NCBI RefSeq assembly: GCF_031458255.1
Contig: NZ_JAVDYC010000001.1
Location: forward strand, 8,480,501-8,544,500
Reading direction: 5' to 3'
DNA: 64,000 bases
Origin: Catenuloplanes niger
Lineage (GTDB): Bacteria; Actinomycetota; Actinomycetes; Mycobacteriales; Micromonosporaceae
In this document: in pieces, positions 1 to 7,621 of the stretch
How the letters are laid out: each line of letters starts with the position of its first letter
Numbering within the stretch: the first letter of the stretch is position 1
The notes under the pieces: model-generated
The model's input: only the letters and a program-made list of their open reading frames with translations
Database searches by the model: none
What the model was told of the DNA's origin: nothing
Program-made: the position numbers and the translations under genes

Positions 1-31
1 CTGCGCGAAAGTCGAAAGAGGGGGCCGTCCG

Positions 32-1255
32 TTGAGCTCGCATCTCGCCGAGTACACCGGCAACGGGATCTATCTGACCGCACACGACGAGCAGTACATC
101 GACTGCGCGTCCGGCACGTTCAACGTTTCGCTCGGCTATTCCGCCAAAGAGGTTGTCGACGCACTTCACCGGCAATTGGACCGCCTCGCCCACCTGACGT
201 CCGAGCACACGCGGGACGCCTCGGCGCGCATATTTGAATCGATGCGCGAATATCTCCCGCCGCACATCGGCGCGTTCTGGTTCCGGGACATCACCGGCTC
301 GACCGCGAACGAGGCCGCGATCCGGATCGCCCAGAAGGCCACCGGGAACACCGACGTCTTCTCGCTCTTCCTGTCCCACCACGGCCAGTCCGTGGCCGCG
401 ACCGGCATCTCCGGCAACGCGTTCCGGCACCGGTCGTTCACGCTGCCGTTCCCGGGTTCGGTGAAGGTGCCGGCGCCGGACTGCGCCAACTGCTTCTTCG
501 GCCAGACGCCGGACCGGTGCGGGCTGCTCTGCGCCACCCGGGTCGCGGACTTCGCCGAGTACGCGTCCAGCGGCCGGATCGCCGCACTGATCATCGAGCC
601 GGTGCTCGGCAACGGCGGCAACCTGGTGCCGCCGGACGGCTACTTCCGCGAGCTGCGCCGGGTCTGCGACGACCTCGGCATCCTGATCATCGCGGACGAG
701 GTGCAGACCGGCTTCGGGCGCACCGGCACGTTCTTCGCCTCCACCGGCGTCGCGCGCGAGCTGCGACCGGACATCATCACGTTCGCCAAGGGCGCGGGCG
801 GCATCGGCATCCCGGTCGCGGGCGTGCTGATGCGGCCCGAGCTGGACGTGCTGGAGCCGTGGGAGCACTCCAGCACCGCGGGCGCGAACCCGCTGTCGCT
901 GACCGCGCTGGAGGAGACGGTCCGCTACATCCGCGACCACGACGTGCTGGACAACGTGACCGCCGTGGAGCAGCCGCTGCTGGACGGCCTGCGCGCTCTC
1001 GAGCGCGACTATGTAACCGTTTCCAACCCGCGCGGCGTCGGGCTCATGCAGGCGTTCGACCTGCCGGACTCGGACGCGGTGCACCGGTTCCTGCCGATCG
1101 CCCGGCGGCACGGCCTGATCATGCGCGGCAGCCGGTACGGCTTCGGCCGCGCGGTCAAGGTCCGGCCACCCCTGATCATCACGCCCGAGCAGGTCGACGA
1201 GCTGCTCGTCCGTCTCCGCGCGGCACTGCACACCTTCACCGAGGAGGGGTCATGA
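32..1255 (+). CDS. Class III PLP-dependent aminotransferase, possibly 5'-partial
   Basis: This is a fold-type I, class III aminotransferase of the AGXT2/4-aminobutyrate/2,2-dialkylglycine group. It moves an amino group between an amine donor and a keto or aldehyde acceptor through PLP. Counting from the TTG at the start, the cofactor aspartate is D222 in ADEVQTGFGRTG and the Schiff-base lysine is K253 in ITFAKGAGG. The Cys cluster CANCFFGQTPDRCGLLCA resembles one common in this group. AAGAGGGGG precedes the TTG, but the frame stays open to the window edge and the family usually has extra N-terminal residues, so the true start may lie outside. It overlaps the next gene by ATGA. With a dehydrogenase and two glycosyltransferases downstream, a cyclitol or amino-sugar role is inferred; the substrate is unknown. 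Confidence 0.85.
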   Translation: MSSHLAEYTGNGIYLTAHDEQYIDCASGTFNVSLGYSAKEVVDALHRQLDRLAHLTSEHTRDASARIFESMREYLPPHIGAFWFRDITGSTANEAAIRIAQKATGNTDVFSLFLSHHGQSVAATGISGNAFRHRSFTLPFPGSVKVPAPDCANCFFGQTPDRCGLLCATRVADFAEYASSGRIAALIIEPVLGNGGNLVPPDGYFRELRRVCDDLGILIIADEVQTGFGRTGTFFASTGVARELRPDIITFAKGAGGIGIPVAGVLMRPELDVLEPWEHSSTAGANPLSLTALEETVRYIRDHDVLDNVTAVEQPLLDGLRALERDYVTVSNPRGVGLMQAFDLPDSDAVHRFLPIARRHGLIMRGSRYGFGRAVKVRPPLIITPEQVDELLVRLRAALHTFTEEGS

Positions 1256-2289
1256 AGGCTCTCAGATACGGATCGGCCTGGAACGTGGACCTCGCGGACG
1301 TGCCGGACCTCCACGTGACCGGCGACGACGACGTCGTGGTCGACATCGCCTACTGCGGCATCTGCGGCACCGACCTGGGCATCGTCTCCGGCGCCTACCC
1401 GGTCGCGGTCCCCGGTGTCACGCTCGGCCACGAGGCCTCCGGGGTCGTGGCCGAGGTCGGCGCGGGCGTCACCACGATCGCGCCCGGCGACCGCGTGGTG
1501 ATCAACCCGACGCCGTACTGCGGGCGCTGCCGGATGTGCCGCACCGGCCGGATCAACCACTGTGTGGGCAAGCACGGCACGGAGAGCGGCGTCAGCTACG
1601 ACGGCGCGTTCGCCGGGCGGTACCGGACCACGTCCGCGTTCGTGCACCGCGTCCCGGACCACGTGCCGCTGCGCGCGGCCGCGCTGACCGAGCCGCTCAG
1701 CTGCGTCGTCACCGGCGTGCGGAAGATCCAGCCGACGTCGCTGGCGATGAACACCTACGTGATCGGCGCGGGCCCGCTCGGCCTGCTCTACGCCTGGATG
1801 CTGTCGCTGAAGGGCCTGAACCCGACCGTGGTCGAGCGGTCCCCGGCCCGCCTCGACTTCGCCCGCGACCGGCTGCCGGCCGGCAGCCGGATCACGGCCG
1901 GCCTGGACGGGGAGAACGACCTCGACATCGTCGTCGACACCACCTCGCACTTCCTGGAGGAGCTGTTGCCGCGGATGGCGCCGGGCGGCACGTTCATGTC
2001 GATCGGGCTCAAGGAGCGGGTCGCCGCGATCGACACCATGCTCATCGGCGACCGCAGCCTGAACATCATCGGCTCGATCGACTCGCTGCACGGCTCGTTC
2101 GAGGAGGCGTTCCACCTGATCGTCTCCGGCCGGGTCCCGGCGCAGCGACTGATCAGCCACACGGTGCCGCTGGCCGACTACCGCAAGGGATTCGCGGCGC
2201 TCGGCTGCGACATCGACGCCCGGGCCGTGGGCGCGGCACCGGAGGCGAGCTGCAAGGTGCTGCTGATGCCGGGTGAGCACGTTGCCTGA
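1252..2289 (+). CDS. Zinc-dependent medium-chain alcohol dehydrogenase
   Basis: A 345-residue MDR-family dehydrogenase that oxidises an alcohol or polyol using NAD(P). The catalytic zinc region is C35-G-I-C38-G-T-D with GHE at 59-61. The structural zinc loop has the classic four cysteines C90, C93, C96 and C104. A Rossmann glycine motif, IGAGPLGLLYA, lies near residue 165. The start is fixed by GAGGAGGGG just upstream and by the ATGA overlap with the aminotransferase. An oxidation-then-transamination pair on a sugar or cyclitol (as 2-deoxy-scyllo-inosamine dehydrogenases do in aminoglycoside pathways) would fit the neighbours, but this is inference. The GTG start of the next gene lies inside its 3' end. 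Confidence 0.88.
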   Translation: MKALRYGSAWNVDLADVPDLHVTGDDDVVVDIAYCGICGTDLGIVSGAYPVAVPGVTLGHEASGVVAEVGAGVTTIAPGDRVVINPTPYCGRCRMCRTGRINHCVGKHGTESGVSYDGAFAGRYRTTSAFVHRVPDHVPLRAAALTEPLSCVVTGVRKIQPTSLAMNTYVIGAGPLGLLYAWMLSLKGLNPTVVERSPARLDFARDRLPAGSRITAGLDGENDLDIVVDTTSHFLEELLPRMAPGGTFMSIGLKERVAAIDTMLIGDRSLNIIGSIDSLHGSFEEAFHLIVSGRVPAQRLISHTVPLADYRKGFAALGCDIDARAVGAAPEASCKVLLMPGEHVA

Positions 2290-3346
2290 GATCAGCGTGG
2301 TCATCCCGTACCGGGGACGGCCGGACAACCTGCGGTTGGCACTGTCCTCGCTGGCCGAGCAGACGCTCGCCCCGCAGGTCGTGATCGGCGCGATGGAGTA
2401 CAGCGCGGAGTACGTGGCGATCTGCCGCGAGTTCACGCCCGCGCTGGAGATCGTCTCGGTGCTCTCCGCCGCGCCGTGGAAGGTCGGCGAGGCCCGCAAC
2501 CTGGCACTGCGCCAGGCCACCGGCGAGGTCGTGGTGCTGATGGACGTGGACATGACGCTCCCGTCCCGGGCGCTGGAAAACCTCTACCGCCGCCATTTCG
2601 GGTACGGGCAGCGCGTCTGCGTGGTCGGCCAGATGCTCGACTACGACAACAACACCGGCGACGTGACGTCGGTCGTCGCGCAGCCGTGGGAGCACTACCG
2701 CAAGGTGCTCGACGACCTCCAGGCCCAGGACGTGGTCGACGCGGACCCGCGCCTGCACACGCCGCACGTGATCCCGTGGTCGTTCGCCTGGACCGCGCTG
2801 ATCGCGCTGCGCCGGGACGCCACGCCGTTCTTCGACGAGGCCTTCACCGGGTACGGCGTGGAGGACCTGGAGTGGGCCTACCGGGTCAGCCGGTCCGGCA
2901 CCCCGATCGTGATGGGCCGCGACCTGTACGGCGTGCACCTGCCGCACGTGCGCGACGTCGCGGCGAACCGGCGCACCGAGGCCGCCAACTACCGGTACTT
3001 CCTGCGCCGCTGGCCCGGCCACGACGTGGAACTGGCCTGCGCGCTCGGCGACTTCGAGGCGAACGCGGCCTACCCCGAGCTGCTGCGCGCGCTCGGCGGT
3101 GCCCGGCTGTCCGTGGTCCTCGAACCCGGCGACGTGCTCACCGTCGGCGTGCCCGACGACGACCCACGGCCCGCGGCCCGGGAACGGTTCCCGATCGTCG
3201 GCCTGGCACTGCCCTACGAGGACCACAGCATCGCCGAGGCCCGCCTGCTGCCGCCGGTGCTCCGGCTCGGCAGCCGCTTCACCGGCCTGGTGCGCGCCGA
3301 GGCGCACCGGGTCGCCCGCACCGTGACCGAGGAGGTCCCGTCGTGA
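2273..3346 (+). CDS. Family 2 glycosyltransferase (soluble, GT-A fold)
   Basis: A 357-residue GT2-type transferase predicted to move a sugar from a nucleotide-sugar donor. The N-terminus ISVVIPYRGRPDNL is typical of GT-A enzymes, the metal-binding DxD is D91-V-D93, and a GYGVEDLEWAYR segment near residues 190-200 matches the galactosyltransferase C-terminal ED motif. No membrane segment is visible. The GTG start overlaps the dehydrogenase by 17 nt; a TTG nine bases later is an alternative. The stop overlaps the next gene by GTGA, so translation of the four genes is probably coupled. The acceptor is unknown. Confidence 0.82.
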   Translation: MSTLPEISVVIPYRGRPDNLRLALSSLAEQTLAPQVVIGAMEYSAEYVAICREFTPALEIVSVLSAAPWKVGEARNLALRQATGEVVVLMDVDMTLPSRALENLYRRHFGYGQRVCVVGQMLDYDNNTGDVTSVVAQPWEHYRKVLDDLQAQDVVDADPRLHTPHVIPWSFAWTALIALRRDATPFFDEAFTGYGVEDLEWAYRVSRSGTPIVMGRDLYGVHLPHVRDVAANRRTEAANYRYFLRRWPGHDVELACALGDFEANAAYPELLRALGGARLSVVLEPGDVLTVGVPDDDPRPAARERFPIVGLALPYEDHSIAEARLLPPVLRLGSRFTGLVRAEAHRVARTVTEEVPS

Positions 3347-4893
3347 TCGTGCACCGTGACCCGCGCTGGTTCCCCGCGCTGTTCTGGACGTTCCTCGCGC
3401 TCGCCACCGCGTTCGTGGTGTGGCGGACCGCGGTGGTCAACTGGACCGTCTGGTACGGCCCGGCCGCCTGGCTGATCGAGCTGTTCGGCGTGCTCACCTC
3501 GATCTGCTTCATGCTCACGCTGCGCAGGGCGGCGAGCGCGGCACCCCGTACCGTCGAGGAGGTGGTGGCGACGGTCGACATCCTGATCCCGACCGCGAAC
3601 GAGCCGCCGCTCGTGCTCGAACCCACGGTGATCGGCGCGATGCGCGTGCGTGGCGTCCGGGACGTGCTGGTGCTCGACGACGGCGACCGGCCCGAGGTGC
3701 GCGAGATGGCGGCCCGGCACGGCGCCCGCTACGTCGCGCGGACCACGAACGAGGGCGCCAAGGCCGGCAACCTCAACAACGGGCTGCGGTTCACGGACGC
3801 GGAGTTCGTGGTCACGCTGGACGCCGACCACATACCGCTGCCGGAGTTCGTCGAGCGGACCGTCGGCTACTTCGACGACCCGCGCGTCGGGTTCGTGCAG
3901 TCGCCGCAGAGCTTCTACAACCAGGAGTCGTTCACGTTCCGCGGCGAGAAGGGGTGGCACGAGCAGGGCATGTTCTACGGCGGCATCCAGCCGACCAAGA
4001 ACTACACCAACAGCGCGATCTACACCGGTACGTCCGCGATGCTGCGCCGGGCCGCGATCGACTCGGCCGGCGGGTTCGCCCCGGACACGCCGACCGAGGA
4101 CATCCACACGTCGCTGCGCATCCACGCCCGCGGCTGGAAGTCGATCTACCTGGGTGAGTCGCTCGCGTACGGCCTCGAGGTGGAGAACCTGCGCGAGTAC
4201 TACCGGACCCGGCGGCGGTGGGCGGCCGGCAGCCTGCGCCTGCTGTTCCGGCACCCGGACTCGCCGCTGCGGGTGCGCGGCCTGACCGGCTGGCAGCGGC
4301 TCAACTACTTCAGCGCGATGATCACGCACCTGCAGGGGCCGACGCGTGTGCTCTACCTGCTGGCCCCGCTGGCCGCGCTGATCACCGGCGTCGCACCGGT
4401 CACCGGACCGTACAGCCAGTACGGTTTTGCCTTCCTGGCCTTCACGGTCGTGTCGGTGTGGATCGTGGTGGTGTTCGGCCGCGGCCACTACCACCTGCTC
4501 CACAGCGAGGCGTTCGGCGTGGCGGACACCGTACCGATGATCTCGGCCCTGAAGGCGCTGGTCGGCAACGACCGCAAGTTCGGCGTCACGGTCAAGCGCA
4601 CCGACCGGACCTCCAGCACCTCGCTGAAGAACACCTACCGGCTGTACACGCTGGCCGGCATCGCGGTGCTCACGCTCGCGGTGGTGCGGCTGATCCAGGG
4701 CGAGCACGTCGCGATCGCGGCCTGGGCCGGCGCGTTCATCGCGCTCAGCACCGGATACGCGCTGGCGTTCCTGATCTCGATGGAACGGTACGAGCGGGCG
4801 CCCGGCGAGCCGTGGTACGCCGCGCTCACCCCGGCCGAGCTGTACGACGCGGTCGTCGCCCGCGGCGGGTCACGCCGCCTGGTCACGGCCTGA
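3343..4893 (+). CDS. Membrane-bound processive family 2 glycosyltransferase (cellulose synthase-like)
   Basis: A 516-residue integral-membrane GT2 enzyme. Two membrane segments lie near residues 10-60 and about four in the last 180 residues, flanking a cytosolic catalytic core. The core carries D112-D113, DxD at D160-A-D162, T251-E-D253, and an RRRW motif near 290-293 equivalent to the Q/RxxRW acceptor-site motif of cellulose and hyaluronan synthases. This layout suggests sugar polymerisation or lipid-linked transfer coupled to export. The GTG start is set by the GTGA overlap with the preceding transferase and a GGAGG eight bases upstream. It is the last gene of the operon and a terminator follows directly. 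The product polymer or glycolipid is unknown. Confidence 0.85.
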   Translation: MIVHRDPRWFPALFWTFLALATAFVVWRTAVVNWTVWYGPAAWLIELFGVLTSICFMLTLRRAASAAPRTVEEVVATVDILIPTANEPPLVLEPTVIGAMRVRGVRDVLVLDDGDRPEVREMAARHGARYVARTTNEGAKAGNLNNGLRFTDAEFVVTLDADHIPLPEFVERTVGYFDDPRVGFVQSPQSFYNQESFTFRGEKGWHEQGMFYGGIQPTKNYTNSAIYTGTSAMLRRAAIDSAGGFAPDTPTEDIHTSLRIHARGWKSIYLGESLAYGLEVENLREYYRTRRRWAAGSLRLLFRHPDSPLRVRGLTGWQRLNYFSAMITHLQGPTRVLYLLAPLAALITGVAPVTGPYSQYGFAFLAFTVVSVWIVVVFGRGHYHLLHSEAFGVADTVPMISALKALVGNDRKFGVTVKRTDRTSSTSLKNTYRLYTLAGIAVLTLAVVRLIQGEHVAIAAWAGAFIALSTGYALAFLISMERYERAPGEPWYAALTPAELYDAVVARGGSRRLVTA

Positions 4894-4899
4894 CCGCTC

Positions 4900-4936
4900 C
4901 GCGGGTCCGGAGTCCCCGGGGGATTCCGGACCCGCG
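4900..4936 (+). terminator. Intrinsic terminator after the glycosyltransferase operon
   Basis: The arms CGCGGGTCCGGA and TCCGGACCCGCG are perfectly complementary (12 bp), with further pairing of TCCCC and GGGGA inside the loop. The hairpin begins seven bases after the stop codon. No T-tract follows, as is usual in high-GC actinomycetes. Confidence 0.65.
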
Positions 4937-5004
4937 CCGAGACCGGTCGTGGTGATCTTCGTTAACATGACCTTCGGTTACCGGCGCGGTCGAGACGAGG
5001 GCAG

Positions 5005-5712
5005 ATGCGACTTTTCGGTCTTGGTAAGCGGAAGGTCCAGCACGACCTCGGTCAGCAGGCGCAGATCCTCGCCCAGGTCCGGCAGGGCTTCGGCGCGCAC
5101 GTGCAGGGCCGTTTCCCGGACCAGGCCGCCGCGGTCGGCCCGTACCTGCAGGGCGACGACGGCCTGATGGTGGCCGCCACCATCCTGCGCGAGTTCGCCG
5201 ACACGGCCAACGACGCGCTCGCCGCGCAGTGCGCCGACATCTACCGCCGCAGCGGCCACCGCCTGATCGTCGACCGCCGCAACTACCGGTCACTGTGGAA
5301 GGAAGCCGGCCACGCGCTGCAGTGGCCGCTGTTCGCGCTGCCCTGCGGCCTGCACCCCTACATCCACGTGCAGGCCGCCGCCACCGTCATCGGCCGCAAC
5401 GCGCACCGCTTCGTCGACGTCACCGACTCCTACGCCACGCTCACCCACGTCTTCGAGACCCTCGACCTGCTGATCTGCGGGTGGGAGTTCGGGCGCGTGC
5501 GGGTCGACGCGGACTCCGCGATGCTCGCCGAGCGGCTCGTCCAGACCGCCACCGACATCCGCAACGCGATGCCGCAGGAGCCACCGCTGCCGAGGCCGGT
5601 CCGCGAACTGATGCGCCGCAACCACACCGTCGACGTCTTCCTGCCCACCGGCCAGCAGATCGTCGGCCAGTTCAACCCCGGCAAGACCATGCGCGAGAAA
5701 CTCCTCGCCTGA
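5005..5712 (+). CDS. Hypothetical protein
   Basis: A 235-residue protein I do not recognise. It is mostly helical in appearance, with no signal peptide, membrane segment or catalytic motif. Notable stretches are a basic start (MRLFGLGKRK), a Q-rich segment (LGQQAQILAQVRQGFGAHVQG) trimmed by nothing obvious downstream, and a C-terminal strand-like DVFLPTGQQIVGQFNPG. Codon use matches the neighbours, so it is very likely a real gene. The ATG follows GAGGGCAG. It stands alone, convergent with the hydrolase gene 48 bp downstream. Confidence 0.75.
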   Translation: MRLFGLGKRKVQHDLGQQAQILAQVRQGFGAHVQGRFPDQAAAVGPYLQGDDGLMVAATILREFADTANDALAAQCADIYRRSGHRLIVDRRNYRSLWKEAGHALQWPLFALPCGLHPYIHVQAAATVIGRNAHRFVDVTDSYATLTHVFETLDLLICGWEFGRVRVDADSAMLAERLVQTATDIRNAMPQEPPLPRPVRELMRRNHTVDVFLPTGQQIVGQFNPGKTMREKLLA

Positions 5713-5760
5713 CCCCGACGACGCGCCGGCCCCCTGGTCCGGCCGCCACCCGCGCGCGAT

Positions 5761-6630
5761 TCAGTGCGGCAGGTGGGTGGTGAGGAATCGGTGGATCAGG
5801 GTGGCCGTCTCGTCGAGGGCGGACTCGAGGAGGAAGTGGCCGCCCTCGAGGAGGTGGATCTCGGCGTTCGGGAGGTCGGCGGTGAAGGCCTGGGCGCCGG
5901 CCGGGCCGAAGATCTCGTCGTGGCGGCCCCAGACGGCGAGCAGCGGGACCCCGGTGGTGCGGAAGTAGTCGTGCACGCGGGGGTAGAGCGCGAGGTTCGT
6001 GGCGTAGTCGAGGAACAGCCGGAGCTGGATCTCGTCGTTGCCGGGGCGCCCGATCAGCGTGACGTCGTGCCACCAGGTGGTCGGGTCGACCAGGGTCTCG
6101 TCCGGGACGCCGTGCAGGTACTGCCAGCGGATCGCGTCGAGGGTCAGGGCGCCGCGCACGCCGGCCTCGGTCTCCGGGGTCTGCGCGGCCCAGTAGTCGC
6201 GGACCGGTGCCCAGAACGCGGGGACCAGGCCGGACTCGTACGCGTTGCCGCTCTGGCTGACGATCGCGGTGATCGCCGCCGGCCGGCGCAGCGCGAGGCG
6301 CCAGCCGATCGGGGCGCCGTAGTCCTGGACGTAGATCGCGTAGCGGTCGACGCCGAGCCGGTCGAGCAGGGCCTCGGTGAGGTCGGTGAGCGCGTCGAAC
6401 GAGTAGTCGAACTCGCCGGCCGGCGGCGCGTCGGACAGGCCGAAGCCGAGGTGGTCCGGCGCGATCACGTGGAAGTCGCCGGCGAGCGCCGGTATCAGCG
6501 TGCGGAACATGTGCGAGCTGGTCGGGAAGCCGTGCAGCAGCACGAACGTGGGCTTCGCCGGGTCGCCGGCCTCGCGGTAGAAGAGGCGCCGGCCGTCGAC
6601 GGTCGCGTACCGGTGGTGGATCTCGGGCAT
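5761..6630 (-). CDS. Alpha/beta hydrolase (haloalkane dehalogenase / epoxide hydrolase-like)
   Basis: A 289-residue alpha/beta-hydrolase with oxyanion-hole motif HGFPTSSH (from residue 33) and nucleophile motif VQDYGAP in which the nucleophile is Asp103, not Ser. An Asp nucleophile points to the haloalkane dehalogenase, epoxide hydrolase or fluoroacetate dehalogenase branch. A C-terminal EGGHFLLES supplies the catalytic His. The second in-frame ATG was chosen because GGAGG lies eight bases before it; the GTG-like upstream extension overlaps that ribosome site. It is divergent from a CGNR regulator gene and shares its operator-like repeats. Substrate unknown. Confidence 0.85.
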   Translation of the reverse strand: MPEIHHRYATVDGRRLFYREAGDPAKPTFVLLHGFPTSSHMFRTLIPALAGDFHVIAPDHLGFGLSDAPPAGEFDYSFDALTDLTEALLDRLGVDRYAIYVQDYGAPIGWRLALRRPAAITAIVSQSGNAYESGLVPAFWAPVRDYWAAQTPETEAGVRGALTLDAIRWQYLHGVPDETLVDPTTWWHDVTLIGRPGNDEIQLRLFLDYATNLALYPRVHDYFRTTGVPLLAVWGRHDEIFGPAGAQAFTADLPNAEIHLLEGGHFLLESALDETATLIHRFLTTHLPH

Positions 6631-6632
6631 CT

Positions 6633-6714
6633 CTCTAACCTCCATAACAAGCTTTGATAGTTAGAGCGAAGCATTGCGTGCGGTAACCTGTCAAGAGGCT
6701 CATGGGGGTTAGAG
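6633..6714. promoter_or_regulatory. Three GTTAGAG-type sites between hydrolase and CGNR regulator
   Basis: CTCTAAC at 6633-6639 and GTTAGAG at 6660-6666 form an inverted repeat, and a third copy, GTTAGAG, lies at 6708-6714 directly against the regulator's ATG. One half-site overlaps the hydrolase leader and one overlaps the regulator start. This is the layout of a self-regulating divergent operator. The binding protein is inferred to be the adjacent CGNR protein. Confidence 0.5.
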
Positions 6715-7185
6715 ATGGCGGATGCCGAGTTCCTGCTGACACTGCTCAACACCACACCCGTGATCGACGGGGTACGGACGGACCGGCTCGACGAGGCGTG
6801 GCCGGACCTGACGGACGACGACCGGCGGCGGCTGCGTACCGCCCGGGACCTGCTCCAGGACGTCATCCGCGGCCGGCGGCCGGTCACCGCGTTGGCGCCG
6901 CTGCTCGACGGCGTGCGCTCGGTGCCGTCCGTCACCGCGGACGGCGTCGAGTGGGCGGTCGACGCCCGGGGCGCCCACGCGCTGGTCGTCGACGCGGTCC
7001 TGGCCTGGGACGAGCTGCACCGGACCGCGCCGGGGCGGCTGCGGCCGTGCGCGAACGACGAGTGCGAGCTGTTCCTGCTCGACCGCAGCAAGTCCGGCAG
7101 CGCACGCTGGTGCTCGATGGCGACCTGCGGCAACAAGCTGAAGGCGCGCCGTCACTACGAGCGCGCGCGGCGCACCGTCGGCTGA
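6715..7185 (+). CDS. CGNR zinc-finger regulator (ABATE-type N-terminal domain)
   Basis: A 156-residue protein of the CGNR family, treated as stress-linked transcription regulators. The C-terminal zinc ribbon has C112, C117, C133 and C138 with the signature SMATCGNKLKARRHYER. The N-terminal part (about 1-100) fits the ABATE stress-sensor domain that normally precedes it. The protein is at the short end of the family (often 180-200 residues), so the sensor may be reduced. It is divergent from the alpha/beta hydrolase, and the GTTAGAG sites between them suggest it controls itself and that enzyme. Confidence 0.88.
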   Translation: MADAEFLLTLLNTTPVIDGVRTDRLDEAWPDLTDDDRRRLRTARDLLQDVIRGRRPVTALAPLLDGVRSVPSVTADGVEWAVDARGAHALVVDAVLAWDELHRTAPGRLRPCANDECELFLLDRSKSGSARWCSMATCGNKLKARRHYERARRTVG

Positions 7186-7310
7186 GGACCGTGTCGGGAG
7201 TCCGACAGCGGTGGGTCGTCCGGCTGATGCCCGGACCGCCGAAATGCCGGGTGGCGGGCGTGACCGGGGCGGGCAGAATGACTGCCGTCGTCGTCACGAG
7301 GGGGATCGCC

Positions 7311-7493
7311 ATGGAGGACGCGTTGCTGGCCTACAACGCCGGCCGCGTCGACGCGTTGGAGGGACGCCGGGACGCTGACCTGGCGGAACACCCGGAGACC
7401 GGCGCGGACTACCGGCGCGGATTTCTGGACGCGCGCATCGAGGTGGTCAGCATGCACGCGGAACTGCGGAAGCTGCTCGGCCACGAGGGCTGA
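7311..7493 (+). CDS. Small hypothetical protein (60 aa)
   Basis: A short acidic, helical protein (MEDALLAYNAGRVDALEGRR...) with no recognised family. The ATG is preceded by GAGGGGGATCGCC, a good ribosome site. An upstream in-frame ATG 33 bases earlier lacks one. Codon use is typical of the genome. GC-rich 15-bp tandem repeats start immediately after the stop codon. Confidence 0.6.
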   Translation: MEDALLAYNAGRVDALEGRRDADLAEHPETGADYRRGFLDARIEVVSMHAELRKLLGHEG

Positions 7494-7538
7494 CCGGCGC
7501 CCGCCGGCCCGGCGCCCGCCGGCCCGGCGCCCGCCGGC
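7494..7538. repeat. 15-bp tandem repeat, three perfect copies
   Basis: The unit CCGGCGCCCGCCGGC repeats three times without mismatch, starting at the base after a stop codon. Each unit is itself nearly self-complementary, so the RNA could fold. It may serve as a terminator region or be a replication-slippage product. Confidence 0.7.
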
Positions 7539-7578
7539 CGCGCGGCCCGGCGCGTCCGGCCCGACCCGGCGCATCTGA

Positions 7579-7620
7579 AGCGGCCCGGCGTGTAGCGGCC
7601 CGGCGTGTAGCGGCCCGGGC
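7579..7620. repeat. 15-bp tandem repeat (AGCGGCCCGGCGTGT), about 2.8 copies
   Basis: Two perfect copies of AGCGGCCCGGCGTGT are followed by a decayed third copy that runs to the 3' end of the LanC gene. With the block at 7494 it fills the convergent intergenic space between the small protein and the lanthipeptide locus. Confidence 0.65.
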
Positions 7621-7621
7621 G

